Origin: Halicephalobus mephisto | Lineage: Eukaryota; Nematoda; Chromadorea; Rhabditida; Panagrolaimidae | Assembly: GCA_009193035.1 (NCBI GenBank) | Contig: SWDT01000257.1 | Location: 1 to 64,000 of the forward strand | Length of the DNA: 64,000 nucleotides | Direction: 5' to 3' | Shown here: in pieces, positions 19,796 to 31,207 of the stretch | Layout of the letters: each line of letters starts with the position of its first letter | Position numbering within the stretch: the first letter of the stretch is position 1 | Notes under the pieces: model-generated | What the model saw: only the letters and a program-made list of their open reading frames with translations | Told to the model about the DNA's origin: nothing | Database searches by the model: none | Program-made: the position numbers and the translations under genes

Positions 19796-20329
19796 TGTGT
19801 TTTTTAGATTTCATTTTTACGTGAAATTTAATAAATATTCTGAAAACGAAAATTAACACCATCGGAAGTGCTAGTAATCAAAAAACATAAATGAATCAAA
19901 AATGGAAAATTTTTTCGGACATGTACTGCTCAATTAAATCCAATCGGCCAGACTTGTTCCGGGCCAGTCACTTTCCGGATCGAACAAATCGAACAAAAAC
20001 AAGAAAAATAATTTTTTACTCAAATTTTTGACAGACTTAAAAACCAAAAAAATTTTTAATTTTCTTCGAAAAAATCGAATTTTATTTAAATTCAAAATCG
20101 GAAAGCCACTTTAAAGGACATCAATGAAAAATAAAATCGGAAAAACAAAACAGATTTATTCATACGGAAAATCCCAGAAAACATTTGTTTTAAGAAAAAT
20201 ATTTAGTTCGAAAAAGAAATTTTCGGCAGTTGGTAAATTTAGAATAAACAAAAACTTTTTAAACAAGCTAAGAAGTACGTTTTCAGAAGGGTATTTTCGT
20301 GCTGAAATTTTTAGGGTGTTTATTTGAGA
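19796..20329. other. Spacer, nothing coding
   Basis: A+T-rich. The 67-codon plus frame at 20124-20327 is lysine/phenylalanine-rich, typical of A+T noise, and lacks splice support. Confidence 0.5.
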
Positions 20330-21030
20330 TTTCATATATGAAAATTAATCCTAAAAGATAAATACAGGGTCAGGTACCCTATATACCGTAGTTTCGGAAG
20401 TTTTAGATCCATTGAAGGAGGATATATAAAAAATCAAATTTTTATCAAAACCTTCATATATGAAAATTAGGTTTAAAAAGTAGATACAGAGTTAAGTACC
20501 CTATATACCGTAATTTAGAAAGTCCTAAATCCATTGAAGGAGGATATATAAAAAATCAAATTTTTAGTATGTTTATCGAAAATTTCATATATGAAAATTA
20601 AGTTTAAAAAGTTAATATAGGATAAAATATTCTACATACCGTAATTTAGGACACCCTAAATCTACCTAAGAAGAACAGTTTGGGAAATATTGATTTCGAA
20701 ATGATCTGAAGCTGGGAATTGCAGACCAGCTTCGTTTTGAAAACTCCCGAAAATCCGCACAGGACCACTTCGTAATCAAATTTACTTTTCAGTTCCCAAA
20801 TAATCAAATTATCAGTATTCGTCTACAAAACAATATAAACCCTAAATTCCGTACTTTTCGGTCCTGAGTGGAAAATTCAAAAATTCCTGTCAGGACCGTT
20901 TCGTGATGAAATTTATTTTTAATTTTTTTATAATAGCATAATCGTAATTAGAGTTTAGAAAATCACATAAATATTAAGTTTCACACTTTTCGGTCCCGAG
21001 TGGAAAATCCCAAAATTCGTGTCAGGACCA
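20330..21030 (+). repeat. Composite dispersed repeat, copy B
   Basis: The fullest copy: three TACCGTA(A/G)TTT units, the GAAGCTGGGAATTGCAGACC block and two GGTCC(T/C)GAGTGG hairpins (20867-20900, 20985-21028). The central 250 bases match copy A nearly exactly. Copy C at 25010-25610 is its inverse, so the two could pair across about 4 kb. Confidence 0.88.
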
Positions 21031-21119
21031 TTTTTCAGAGAAGCTTATTTTCGATTTTTGAGATTAGTGTAATTTTTGGTCAAAAAACTCCCACAACCGG
21101 TCAAGTCACATAAATAGAT

Positions 21120-21426
21120 AAATATGATGGTAGTTTTGGCTTGGCTGTGGTCTGATTGTGGAGCTGGAGTTGACGCCGGAGGGAAAATGCCGACAATCGG
21201 TCGTCCTTTTGGTGTTCCTTGGGGAATATGCAAATTGTCCAAGAATTGAAATATGCTGTTTTCTGCCATACGATGGTTTTATTCGTACAGATAGTAAAGA
21301 TAATTCTGAAAATTTATCCTTTGAAGAAATCTGACATGCAAAGTCAGTCAAATCCCTTTTTGAAAAAGGACAAATTTATGGGATTCCAGATGTTCCATTG
21401 TCCACAAAAGTGAAAAATTATGATTA
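21120..21426 (+). other. Coding-like island, possible gene fragment or pseudogene
   Basis: Markedly less A+T-rich than the flanking repeats. One plus frame reads protein-like (CRQSVVLLVFLGEYANCP, EICCFLPYDGFIRTDSK, NLSFEEI), meets TGA at 21331-21333, and then continues in the same frame (HAKSVKSLFEKG, IYGIPDVPLSTK) to TAA at 21424-21426. This suggests a disabled exon. Minus frames are also open over part of it, so strand is not certain. I do not recognise a family. Confidence 0.3.
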
Positions 21427-21519
21427 ATATCAGCCATTTGGATCAAAGTCGGGGATCTAGAGAAACTTATTTTTGTTCATGATGCATATTGAGCTATAGT
21501 ACTTGAAAAATCACAAGAT

Positions 21520-21870
21520 TCCAACAAAATGGTCCTAACACGAATTTTTTAATTTCCCAATCGAAACCCGAAAGTACAAAATTTAGGATTTATTTCATTC
21601 TGTAAAAGTAAAATCATTATTAAGTTGTTATAAAACATCAAAAATCACAAAATTCCAACGAAATGGTCCTGACACGAATTTTTTAATTTCCCAATCGATA
21701 TCCAAAAGTACAAAATTTAGGATTTATTTCATTATGTAAGTAAAATCATAATTAAATTGTTATAAAACATCAAAAATCACCAAATTCCAACGAAATGGTC
21801 CTGACACGAATTTTTTAATTTCCCAATCGAAACCCGAAAGTACAAAATTTAGGATTTATGATTGTGAAGG
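21520..21870. repeat. Hairpin-family tandem, about 130 bp unit, 3 copies
   Basis: Units share AAATGGTCCTGACACGAATT, TTTTTTAATTTCCCAATCGA, AAGTACAAAATTTAGGATTT and ATAAAACATCAAAAATCAC. The hairpin is degenerate (GGTCC with ATCGAAACC). Confidence 0.8.
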
Positions 21871-21959
21871 AATATAATCACAATTACAATATCCTAAAAA
21901 TGAAAAACAAGCTTTATGACGAAATAGTTTTATCTACAAATGTTAAAAAATCTTTAGTA

Positions 21960-22435
21960 ATTACTGTAGCCTATACTTTCAGTCTCGCATGATAGTTGTT
22001 CCATGATCTTATACAATTTCGAAATCAATATTTCTCAAATTATTCTTCTTAGATTTAGGATGTCCTAAATTACGGTATGTAGGTACCTAACTTTGTATCT
22101 GTTTTCTGAAATTAATTTTCATATATGAAATTTTCGATAAACATAATAAAAATTTGATTTTTTATATCTTCCTTCAATGGATCTAGGACCTTCTAAATTA
22201 CGGTATATAGAATATTTTATCCTATATTAACTTCTCATATATGAAAATTAAGTTTAAACTTTTCGATAAACATCTTAAAAATTCGATTTTATATATCCTC
22301 CTTCAATGGATCTAGAACTTTCTAAATTACGGTATACGGGGTATCTGACCCTATGTTAATTTTTTAAACTTAATTTTCATATGTGAACTTCTAAATAAAC
22401 ATCCTAAAAATTATTACTAGCATTACAGTATCTTA
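21960..22435 (-). repeat. Composite dispersed repeat, copy D (inverted)
   Basis: Reverse orientation of copies A and B: TTAGATTTAGGATGTCCTAA, AATTACGGTATGTAGGTACC, TTTTCGATAAACAT and CTTCAATGGATCTAG. It lacks most of the central GCTGGGAATTGC block. Confidence 0.8.
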
Positions 22436-23268
22436 TTAAAAACAAGTTAATTTTTTTATAAAAAAGAAAACATGTCGAAATCGACGAGCATCTTTAAAAA
22501 ACACCTGCAGACAATTCTCATAGTACCGGATTTTCTACGATGATGTACGAAAATCAATAATTTTTCAAAAAACATCTAATTCTAAAATTATTTAAAAACA
22601 AAATTTATTCAAATATTTTCATTAAGAAAATTACTTTTTAATTGTGTGATTTTTTAAATTCAAAAATTTTTAAAAAATTCAAAAAAAATTATTTTAAAAA
22701 ATATTTAAAATATTTAAAAATATTAAAAATATTTAAAAATGTTAAAAATGTTAAAAATATTAAAAATGTTAAAAATATTAAAAATATTTAAAAATATTTA
22801 AAAATATTAAAAATATTAAAAATATTAAAAATATTAAAAATATTAAAAATATTAAGAAATATTAAGAAATGTTTAAAAATTTTAAAAATATTAAAAAAAT
22901 TTTAAAAATCAATGAAACTAAAAAAAGCGATTTTCGCTATTAGTCTGATTTATTGAAATGTAAAAATTCTCCATGTACTTGACCCTTTGTTTTCGAAATA
23001 CACCCGATTTTCCTTTTTTTGTCTTTTTAAAGAATTTATCTTTTTTAAAATGGCAATAGATCGAAGAAATACGACATTTCAAAATTAAATTTATTTTTTT
23101 TTTATTTTTATTTTTTTCGGAAATAAATTTTTAATTTTTAAATTTATATTTTTCTTAATTTTAAAATAGAAAATTTTAGAATTAATTTTATTTTTTTTAT
23201 TTAATATTTATTTCAATGAAAAATATGAAAATTTAATTTTCGAAATGTGACGTGATTGATGTCTGTTT
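22436..23268. repeat. A+T low complexity with TTAAAAATA microsatellite
   Basis: 22690-22880 is a run of AAAATATTAAAAATATT units with 9-10 base period. The remainder is A+T-rich spacer without a gene. Confidence 0.8.
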
Positions 23269-23339
23269 GCTTTGGCAGTATAGTGGTAGTATATGTGACA
23301 GCAAAGTTACGAGATTCAGGTTCGATTTCCGACCGAAGA
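23269..23339 (+). other. tRNA-like sequence, degenerate
   Basis: 71 bases. The ends GCTTTGG and CCGAAGA pair at six of seven positions, allowing wobble. A box-like GGCAGTATAGTGG and B box GGTTCGATTTCC are present, as in Pol III tRNA promoters. The anticodon stem GTGAC/GTTAC leaves a 6-base loop instead of 7 and the T stem pairs poorly, so a working tRNA is unlikely. It resembles the sequence at 36349-36419, also 71 bases. Confidence 0.45.
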
Positions 23340-23399
23340 CTGCAAATCCAGGCCTTGCCAACCGCAATCTGCCTTCAAACGGCCAAGACGCACTCATCA

Positions 23400-23760
23400 A
23401 AGAAAGAAACGAGGTCAGAAGGACCAAAAAGATGATCTTAGTAAAAGGAAGAATTTTTTGAAGACGATCCTAACAAGAGAAAGAATTCCCTGAAGATGAT
23501 TCTAATAAGAGAAAGAATTTTTTCAAGACAATCCTAGTAAAGGAAGAATTTCCTCAAGATGATCCTAGCAAGAGAAAGAATTCCTTGAAGACAATCCTAG
23601 TAAGAGGAAGAATTTTTTCAAGACAATCCTAGCAAGAGAAAGAATTCCTTGAAGACAATCCTAGTAAGAGGAAGAATTCCTTGAAGACGATCCTAGTGAA
23701 GGAAGAATTTCCTCAAGATGATCTTAATAAAAGGAAGAATTCCTTGAAGACGATGAGAAA
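23400..23760 (+). repeat. 32-bp minisatellite next to the tRNA-like sequence
   Basis: About ten units of AAGAATTCCTTGAAGACGAT and CCTAGTAAGAGA in imperfect tandem, with CAAGACAATCC variants. It begins about 60 bases after the tRNA-like sequence, so the two could form one tRNA-headed element; this is inference. Confidence 0.85.
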
Positions 23761-24470
23761 GGCTGAGATGTGCGAACAATAGAGGAGAAAAATCCAAAGC
23801 CTGAATATATCGTGTTTGTAATCCTATATTGTAATTGCTTTGAAAACGTTCGATAAAGTGCCAAAATGATGTTTGTTTAATTTCCGTGTTTGTCGATCGA
23901 AGCTCTGTCAAAAATGAAAATTACTGTATACTAATTACAACACAAAACAAACACTGGTTCCAGGAGAAGATTCAGATGCGATTTTCGAGTTTCTCTCGAA
24001 ATATCAATTATTTTTTGTTTCCAGTGCCTCAGGGCATGGAGTAGGAATTTTGCTTACGTAACTTATTGCTTTTTTTTGGAGCTTTTTTGGGGCTTTTTTC
24101 GTCCAAAAATGAGTCTAATATCCGTGAAAAATGAAATAATTTTTTTAATTTTTATAAAAAACGAGATTCACCAACAGATGTTGTTTTTGGAGCTTTATTT
24201 TTCGACCAAAAATTGATTAAATTAGGTCTAATTCGCGAATCGGATAATTGTTTCCAAAAAAGGCAGAATCTGGCCAGTAATACTCGGGTTCTAGATGAGT
24301 ACGAAGAACCTTCGAAAAAGAAAAAAATAGTTAATCTTGTTCTCGAGACAATTTCCACTCGATAATCCTGTTCATCAAAGGTCTTTTTTCCTGGATTTTA
24401 ATTTTCTAGAGGTAAAAACATCTGAAAAAGGTGAGATTTTGTTATATAATATTCCTTTAAAATTTAAAAA
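23761..24470. other. Spacer with an unresolved open frame
   Basis: A plus-strand frame without ATG is open from about 24134 to TAA at 24361-24363 and includes QKRQNLASNTRVLDEYEEPS, a charged composition unlike the A+T noise around it. A minus frame is open over the same bases. Without splice partners I cannot call a gene. Confidence 0.3.
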
Positions 24471-24479
24471 CGAACTTTT

Positions 24480-24880
24480 TAATCAAAACGGTCCCGATGC
24501 GAAATTTCAGAATTTTCCACTCAGGACCAAAAAGTACGAAAATTAGTATTTGTGGTACTTTCTTAAGATATATTCATAATTATATTATTATAAAAACTAA
24601 AAACGAACTTTTTAATCAAAACGGTCCCGACGCAAAATTTCAGAATTTTCCACTCAGGACCGAAAAGTACGAAAATTAGTATTTGTGATAATTTTTTAAA
24701 TATATTCATAATTATATTATTATAAAAAACTAAAAACAAACTTTTTAATCAAAACGGTCCCGACGCGAAATTTCAGAATTTTCCACTCAGGACCGAAAAG
24801 TACGAAAATTAGTATTTGTGGTACTTTCTTAAGATATATTTATAATTATATTATTATAAAAAACTAAAAATATATTTCTC
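24480..24880. repeat. Hairpin-family tandem, about 135 bp unit, 3 copies
   Basis: Near-identical units: AAAACGGTCCCGACGCGAAA, TTCAGAATTTTCCACTCAGG, ACCGAAAAGTACGAAAATTA and ATTCATAATTATATTATTAT. The hairpins lie at about 24488-24530, 24622-24662 and 24755-24796. Confidence 0.88.
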
Positions 24881-25009
24881 AAAAAAAAGTCCCGATGCGG
24901 AATTTTGAAAGTTTCTTAAAAATCAAAGTATTTTAGAATTTTAATTTTGCATGCGGATTATTTTCTAATCTTATGCAATTTCGTAATCAATCATGTATTT
25001 AGAAATCAA

Positions 25010-25610
25010 AAATAAGCTTCTCTGAAAAATAGTTCTGACACGAATTTTGGGATTTTCCATTCGGGACCGAAAAGTGTGAAACTTAATATTTATGTGATTT
25101 TCTAAACTCTAATTACGATTATGCTATTATAAAAAAATTAAAAATAAATTTGACCACGAAATGGTCCTGACAGGAATTTCAGAATTTTCCACTCAGGACA
25201 GAAAAGTACGGAATTTAGTGTTTATATTATTTCGTAGACGAATACTGATAATTTGATTATTTGGGAACTGAAAAGTAAATTTGATTACGAAGTGGTCCTG
25301 TGCGGATTTTCGGGAGTTTTCAAAACGAAGCTGGTCTGCAATTCCCAGCTTCAGATCATTTCGAAATCAATATTTCCCAAACTATTCTGCTTAGGTAGAT
25401 TTAGGGTGTCCTAAATTACGGTATGTAGGTACCTAACTTTGTATCTGTTTTCCGAAATTAATTTTCATATATGAACTTTTCGATAAACATACTAGAAATT
25501 TGATTTTTGATATCCTTCTTCAATGGATCCAGGACCTTTTAAGTCAGGGCACATAGAACATTCGACCTTAGATTAATTTTTTAAAATCAATTTTGATATA
25601 TGGAATTTTC
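25010..25610 (-). repeat. Composite dispersed repeat, copy C (inverted)
   Basis: Inverse of copies A and B in full order: hairpins (25028-25070, 25160-25200), GTAGACGAATACTG, GGTCTGCAATTCCCAGCTTC, TTAGGGTGTCCTAAATTACG and TACCTAACTTTGTATCTG. It ends just upstream of the orphan exon at 25679. Confidence 0.88.
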
Positions 25611-25678
25611 AATAAACATCCTAGCACCCCTTTGAAAACGAGTTTTTTACGTGTTTTTATAATTTTGAAAAATTTCAG

Positions 25679-25838
25679 ATGCTGTAACCGGAATTCCTGT
25701 CGAGAAACGGGAATGCCGCTGTTGGACAACGCCAAGCCCATTGCTTTGGAGTGGATCATGATAATTGCCCTGGCCATCGTTACGATGTGTGTAATTCTCT
25801 TTGTGCTCATTATCAGAGGAGATATAATATTTAAATAA
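25679..25838 (+). CDS. Terminal exon of a small cysteine-rich membrane protein (upstream exons not found)
   Basis: A good acceptor (AAAAATTTCAG) precedes 160 bases: one base completing a split codon, then 52 codons and TAA. It encodes CCNRNSC, a short linker (PLLDNAKPIALEW), a strong membrane span (IMIIALAIVTMCVILFVLII) and a short tail, RGDIIFK. The pattern of a Cys-rich ectodomain immediately before a single span parallels the Shisa-like gene at 7072, though the sequences are not alike. An in-frame ATG for a separate start is absent at the exon's beginning. The missing part should encode a signal peptide and more cysteines and should end in phase 2. Candidate sequence at 21120-21426 does not join convincingly. 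It may be a gene fragment left among repeats. AATAAA overlaps the stop codon. Confidence 0.5.
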
Positions 25839-26159
25839 AAATAAAAAATAAAAAAATTTAAAATTTAAAAATTTAAATTTAAAAAAAAATAAAAATTATT
25901 AAAAAACTTGGTCCATGAAATTTAAAAATAGTGGTTCTTTTTTGAAAGCTTATCCTTTATCCATTTCCTATATTTCCCAAATAGAGTCACTTGCTTCTGG
26001 CTTAGCGCTTCTAAATGAAACTCGATCCCGATTACTTGCCTGAGGCTAGGGCTCTCGAATGACCTCTAAGTCAATGCTTTTTTCTTCTCGTTTTCTTGAT
26101 TGATGCCACTTTTTCCATCTGTGCTCAGGCCTGTAAAAAAACCGACATAAAAGTCAAAA
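25839..26159. other. Spacer, nothing seen
   Basis: A+T-rich start, then moderate complexity. The 69-codon minus frame at 26066-26275 overlaps repeat array 2 and is not accepted. Confidence 0.5.
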
Positions 26160-26790
26160 TGAATCTTTTTACAGTAATTAGGTAAGCCAGTCCAATGTTC
26201 CGAGCAGACTGCAGATTTCGAAATTTCCATAAATAAAATTATAAATATCTCAATTTTTTTAAACATTGCGGGCAAGCTGCAGATTTCGGTTTAATTTTGG
26301 TTTTTATATTGACCTCTATGATCTCAGCATTGATCGAAGTCGAAATTAAATTGAATTTAAATAATTAAGTCACCTCAATGTTGCGAGCAGACTGCAGATT
26401 TCGAAATTTCCATAAATAAATTTATAAATATTTTAATTAATTTTTTTAAATAATGTGAGCAAGCTGCAAATTTCGGTTTAATTTTGATTTTTATGTTGAC
26501 CTCTATGATCTCAGTATTGATCAAAGTCGAAATTAAATTGGATTTAAATAATCAAGCCAGTCCAATGTTGCGAGCAGACTGCAGATTTCGAAATTTCCAT
26601 AAATAAAATTATAAATATCTCAATTTTTTTAAACATTACGGGCAAGCTGCAGATTTCGGTTTAATTTTGATTTTTATATTGACTTCTATGATCTCAGTAT
26701 TGATCGAAGTCGAAATTAAATTGAATTTAAATAATCAAGCTAGTCCAATGTTGCGAGCAGATTGCAGATTTTAGTTTAATTTCGACCTCG
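26160..26790 (+). repeat. GCGAGCAGACTGCAGATTTC minisatellite array 2
   Basis: About three and a half units of roughly 185 bases. Each has two cores, AATGTTGCGAGCAGACTGCA and ACATTGCGGGCAAGCTGCAG, separated by AAATTTCCATAAATAAAATT and a linker with TGACCTCTATGATCTCAG. Plus orientation; same core family as arrays at 4770, 50440, 61190 and 62520. Confidence 0.85.
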
Positions 26791-28034
26791 GCCCTGGGCT
26801 GAAGATCTGATGGAAATTAAAAACATGTTTTAAATCCAGCCAGTTGTGAGTTTTCCCATCTGTTATCATTTTTCGATTCTCTGTCCAGGCAAACCCAAAT
26901 TTGCTGCTCCTTAACTTTCATGAGAAAAAATAGCTTATCCTTATTTAAAATACGATTGTTCGAGAAATAAAAGTCATTAAAAAATTCATTTTTTTTCGTT
27001 AATTTTATTTTTAATCAAAAATTTACACTTTATTTTTCGACGAAATTTAGATTTTTTAAATTCCAAAAAATAGTTAGAATACGGTAACCAGATTTGTAGA
27101 TTCTGAATTTTAAAATTCTGAAGGTCAATTTTCACGTTTGACTTCAGATCTGATTATTTCGGGAATTTTTGAAATTTAAAAACTTCTAGATTTCGTGCCG
27201 GGAGTCTGCAAAAAACTACTTTTCCTTTATTCTTTATTTCGCCTGTATATCAAAGCAAATAACCAAGTAATTAAGTACTGTTACTGCATATATTTAACGT
27301 ACTTATGACTTTTCGGTCCTCTTTGTCCTTTTCATTCTGCAAAAAACTACAGTCACTTAATGTCGGATTGTGCACCATCTATTTGAGTACAATTCACACA
27401 GCGATGGTCCCGAAGGGAAATGCCCTGAGGACCAACGAAGTTTATACGATTGTGTATTGATGGTAATTTTAAGATTGAGCAATAATTTTTGTAGAGTTGT
27501 GATTTATCTCGTGCCTCTGGGCCTGTAAAGTTGTTTTATATATTTCTCGTCTACACACGGATCCGGAGCCCCCAACTACGATCCAACACTTAAAATCCGT
27601 CTTAATATTTGGAAAAATGCCGTAAATTATCCGATTCAGCATTCCAAAATCTATCAATTAACTTTTTTAAGTTTTTATTTAAGAATTATATTGTACAATT
27701 TTTGCATTTTTTTCGTCACAAAATTTGGATGTTTTTAATTTTAAAAAGTACTGAGAATATGATACTCGGAGATCCTGAAAGTCAACCCCCAAGTCCGACT
27801 TCAAACGTGGAGTTTGCAGACTTAAGTACTCTGTTTTAAGTACTTTTAAAACTTAAAAACATCTGGATTTCGTGTCGGAATTCCACGTAAAAAGTCCAAA
27901 GTTACTTAGAATGTGTCTTAATAGACAACTATATAGATACTGTAGGATTATTCGCGGTTGAGTGTAATCAGCAAGGGTTTCTGACTGCGCTCATTATATA
28001 TAGGATTATAACTGAACGCAATCGATGATAGGAT
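26791..28034. other. Spacer, no gene supported
   Basis: Moderate complexity. A hairpin-family relative (GGTCCCGAAGGG..CTGAGGACC) lies at 27403-27434. Open frames at 27469-27657 (-) and 27609-27839 (+) overlap and lack splice context. Confidence 0.45.
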
Positions 28035-28490
28035 TATAATTTACCGCAATCGATGTATTACAACTATTTTCTGCAATTAAAAAGATCTGAACACGTTGAT
28101 CATAGTCTGTCACAATCAATTCTAGTAGGATCATATTCTTGCCATCGAATGCGCTTAGAATACTGTGGAATATTGTACTTCACAGCTCTTATATGTTGAT
28201 TACGCTCAGTTACAAATGATTCTATAATATCCATGATTATTCGTATACTAGATTCTGAGGAGAATCGGTGGCAAGATTATAATCCTATTACAGCTGTTTC
28301 TAATTTACCGCAATCGATGTATTACAACTATTTTTCTGTAATTAAAAAGATCTGAACACGTTGATTATAGTCTGTCACAATCAACTTTAGTAGGATCATA
28401 TTCTTGCCATCGAATGCGCTTAGAATACTGTGTTAATACTGTACTTAACAACTCTTATATGTTCATTACGCTCAGTTACAAGGGATTCTA
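28035..28490. repeat. Direct duplication, about 195 bp, 267 bp apart
   Basis: 28038-28234 and 28305-28490 share TTTACCGCAATCGATGTATT, AAAAAGATCTGAACACGTTG, CTAGTAGGATCATATTCTTG or TTTAGTAGGATC, CATCGAATGCGCTTAGAATA and CATTACGCTCAGTTAC. Neither copy has a consistent reading frame. Confidence 0.82.
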
Positions 28491-28939
28491 GAACATCTAT
28501 AGGAAATCCTCTAACATTAATCCGATCCATTTAATCGAAGATATTTAAACCCGGATGTTTTCATTTTAATATATGTTAGATCGTCATGGATCGAGCTCGT
28601 TCGTGAAGGAGATGAGAAATATAGCAACTTTGTTTGTTACTAACCCAGATATTAGGGATAAATATCGATAATTATCTTTGAAAGCCATCTTAGATTCGAC
28701 TTATATATCCACACATGTCGTGTATATAGGTGCACATCGGTCTATGATTAGTCTAAGGATCAATCGTCATTCTCACAATACAACAGTATATTTTCAGTTA
28801 TCTCATATTGATTCATGTTTCTTATTTGCCGCGATATAGTCTTGAGAAAGCAATACCAATGATCTCTAACATGTTACTACAAACCTACAATAAGGATAAC
28901 TGACTACCAAATAACACTGCTTAATGTACAGTATGACAG
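28491..28939. other. Spacer, nothing seen
   Basis: Balanced base composition but many stops in all frames. No tandem or inverted structure stands out. Confidence 0.45.
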
Positions 28940-29095
28940 TTTTTACATAAAAAACGTAACTTTTGGTTCCTTAACAATTGCGAAATGTGACGAAACTAAC
29001 AATCGTCACATTTTTCACAAATATTTGACATTTGTGACGAAATAGTGACGATTTACTTTTTTACTGAACTAAAAGTTACATTTTTTTGTGTAAAA
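28940..29095. mobile_element. Palindromic MITE-like element, about 155 bp
   Basis: The outer arms TTTTTACATAAAAAACGTAA and TTACATTTTTTTGTGTAAAA are inverted copies, extending inward to ACTTTTGGTTC versus GAACTAAAAGT. An inner palindrome is formed by TCGTCAC..TTCACAAAT and ATTTGTGACGA. No coding capacity. I could not identify a confident target duplication. Confidence 0.65.
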
Positions 29096-29264
29096 CGCGA
29101 GAACTCTTCGTTGCGAAAGTTTTTCTGCGATTTTTGTACTGATTTAATTGTTTCCAACATTGTTATGTAGTTGTTTTCCATAATAATCCTAAAATTGAAC
29201 AATAACTTCCAAACTTTAAATGCTAAAACGAAAATATATATTTTGTCCAACTTTTAAAATTATT

Positions 29265-29570
29265 TCTTCAATAACAAACCTCACATTTTGGAAATCCCTA
29301 CAATTGCCATCCATAAAATTCAGGACTCCTGCTGATCCGACATCCGGAGGACATCTAAGGACTTTTTTTTATTTTTTTTTAAATTTTTTTTTATTTTTTT
29401 AAAATTTTTTTTTTATTTTTTTTAAATTTTTTTTCTTTTTTGTAGGGAGGTTTGACACTTTTGAGGTCCAAGGAAACCTTCCGCTTCGACGGAAAGATTG
29501 TCTTTACACCGAAAATGAAAACATTAGTTTTGTCAAACTACCTAAGGTTATTAAATATTTAAAATCTCAA
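29265..29570 (+). other. Coding-like patches around a poly(T) tract
   Basis: 29280-29365 and 29446-29545 are less A+T-rich than the flanks and are separated by about 80 bases of T-rich sequence ending TTCTTTTTTGTAG, a good plus-strand acceptor. After it, a frame reads RFDTFEVQGNLPLRRKDC and ENENISFVKLPK before a possible GTTATT donor. No GT donor precedes the poly(T) tract, and antisense reading is possible too. Unrecognised. Confidence 0.28.
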
Positions 29571-29864
29571 AAATGAATGACTTTTTGATCAAAGATCTGT
29601 AACGATTTTTGTAATTCATAAAAAAATGAGTTCAATGCAAATATTATGTCCAATTGTGACGGTCAATGGCTGGTATATGAATTTATTTTTTTATTTTTTT
29701 TTTATTTTTTACGACCTTTTTTTCGAAAAACAATTTTCAAAAATAAATTGGTTTATTTTTTTATGATATTATAGTCGAAAATTGAAACTTTTATTTTAAT
29801 TCAGATATTTCTAAAATTATTTATTAATGTGATAGACTTACCTAAAAATAATGTTTTACTTTGG

Positions 29865-30640
29865 TAAAACGCGGTCTCGAAGCGAAATTGCCTGCGCACC
29901 AACTGCCATACTGTAGGTCGCTGAGATTCACCTGTCAATTACGCTGTTATTTTTATTTCATTTTTATTATTTTCGTTTTTTATTTCATCACTGTTGTTTT
30001 AATTATTTTTTGTTTACGCGCATTATTATTGATATATTAAGTAGTCTTAAGCCTTGTAGTTGGTCTTGAAGGGAAGTTTTCTGGACATCAATTGACTTTT
30101 CTATCTTAATTTTGAGGAAATCCATATATCAACTTCTTTGTTTTTATTTTTGTTATTTTTTATGTATTAAGTATTTTCTATGTTTTCCCGTCTTATAGTT
30201 GGTCCTGAAGAGGAAATCCCTACGCAGTAATCAATTACTTCTTTGAAATTTGGAAAAAGTTTGTTATTTTCACTATTCCTATTTTTGTTTTCATTTATGC
30301 GTGTTGTTGATATATTAAAAAGTTTTAATATGCTTCTATTTTGCATGTAATTTCAGAACGAAAGCACCTGCGCAAAAATAAGTTTCCTTACCTCGATTTT
30401 TAAAAAGTCAGATATCAATTACTTTATTATTCTTATTATTTCTATTTTTGTTCTTATTCACGCGCGTTGTTGATATATTAAAAAGTTTTAATATACTTGT
30501 CTTTCATGTAATCTCAGAACGAAAACCTTTCTCACCAATGAGATATTTTTCCCTAATTTCGAAAATCATATATCAATTACTTTGCTTTTTAATTTTTTCC
30601 ATTTTATCCACGATATTTATCTTTTCTAAAATTGGATTTT
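29865..30640. repeat. Degenerate tandem repeat, about 135-160 bp unit, 4-5 copies
   Basis: Units share GTTGATATATTAAAAAGTTT (about 30030, 30308, 30468), a GGTC(T/C)(C/T)GAA.G.GAAA segment, and TATTTTTGTT. The copies are well diverged. They contain distant GGTC hairpin-family motifs. Confidence 0.65.
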
Positions 30641-31207
30641 AATCAATTTTATAGTTGTCCCAAGTTAGTTCAGGATTTATTGTTGCATTTGCTTCCGAAG
30701 AACGACAAAAGAGTTTCCGAAAATCCTTCAAAAGTCCCCAAGAGTTGTTCCTCAATTGCTTCCAGTGTATTGTTATTCTGCCAAAAAAGAACTCATTGTC
30801 TTGAAGACCATAGCAAGTAACAAGGGAGGATAGTTTAGAAGTCAGTTAAGCTAACTTCGAATATTTTTCAAAAGCAGTGTCTCATACCCTCAAGTGGGTC
30901 TCGATATTCATATGGTTAACGTAATGTAATTCGAGGAGATGAGAAAATTTAAAAAAACCACTTTGGCCTTTTGTGAAACATGGATTTTTCATTTTCAACA
31001 TTTTTTGCCTAGTTTTGTCATCGATTTAGTTTTCCCATGTTATCCGTTCATAAAGCTCAAGTTTATGCCCCAACTATATTTTGCCAGGTCATCAATCATT
31101 TTCTCGCTCATTGGAGATCTCGAAAGAAGTTGAAAAATGTGGATATCTTAAAAAATGAACATACAATGTGCTGGATAATTTCAGAAGCATTAGTTGTAAG
31201 TAGCTTA
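30641..31207. other. Spacer, no gene supported
   Basis: Overlapping plus-strand frames of about 60 codons at 30632-30820, 30939-31133 and 31037-31234 are open but share no splice structure, recognisable domain or consistent codon pattern. Confidence 0.4.

Noticed and set aside
19532..19862. Tyr/Pro/Ile repeat proteins on the minus strand
   Set aside because: Translation of the 10-base GGGTACATGG microsatellite.
23269..23339. Functional tRNA gene
   Set aside because: A and B boxes are present, but the anticodon loop is the wrong size and the T stem is poorly paired, so I list it only as tRNA-like.
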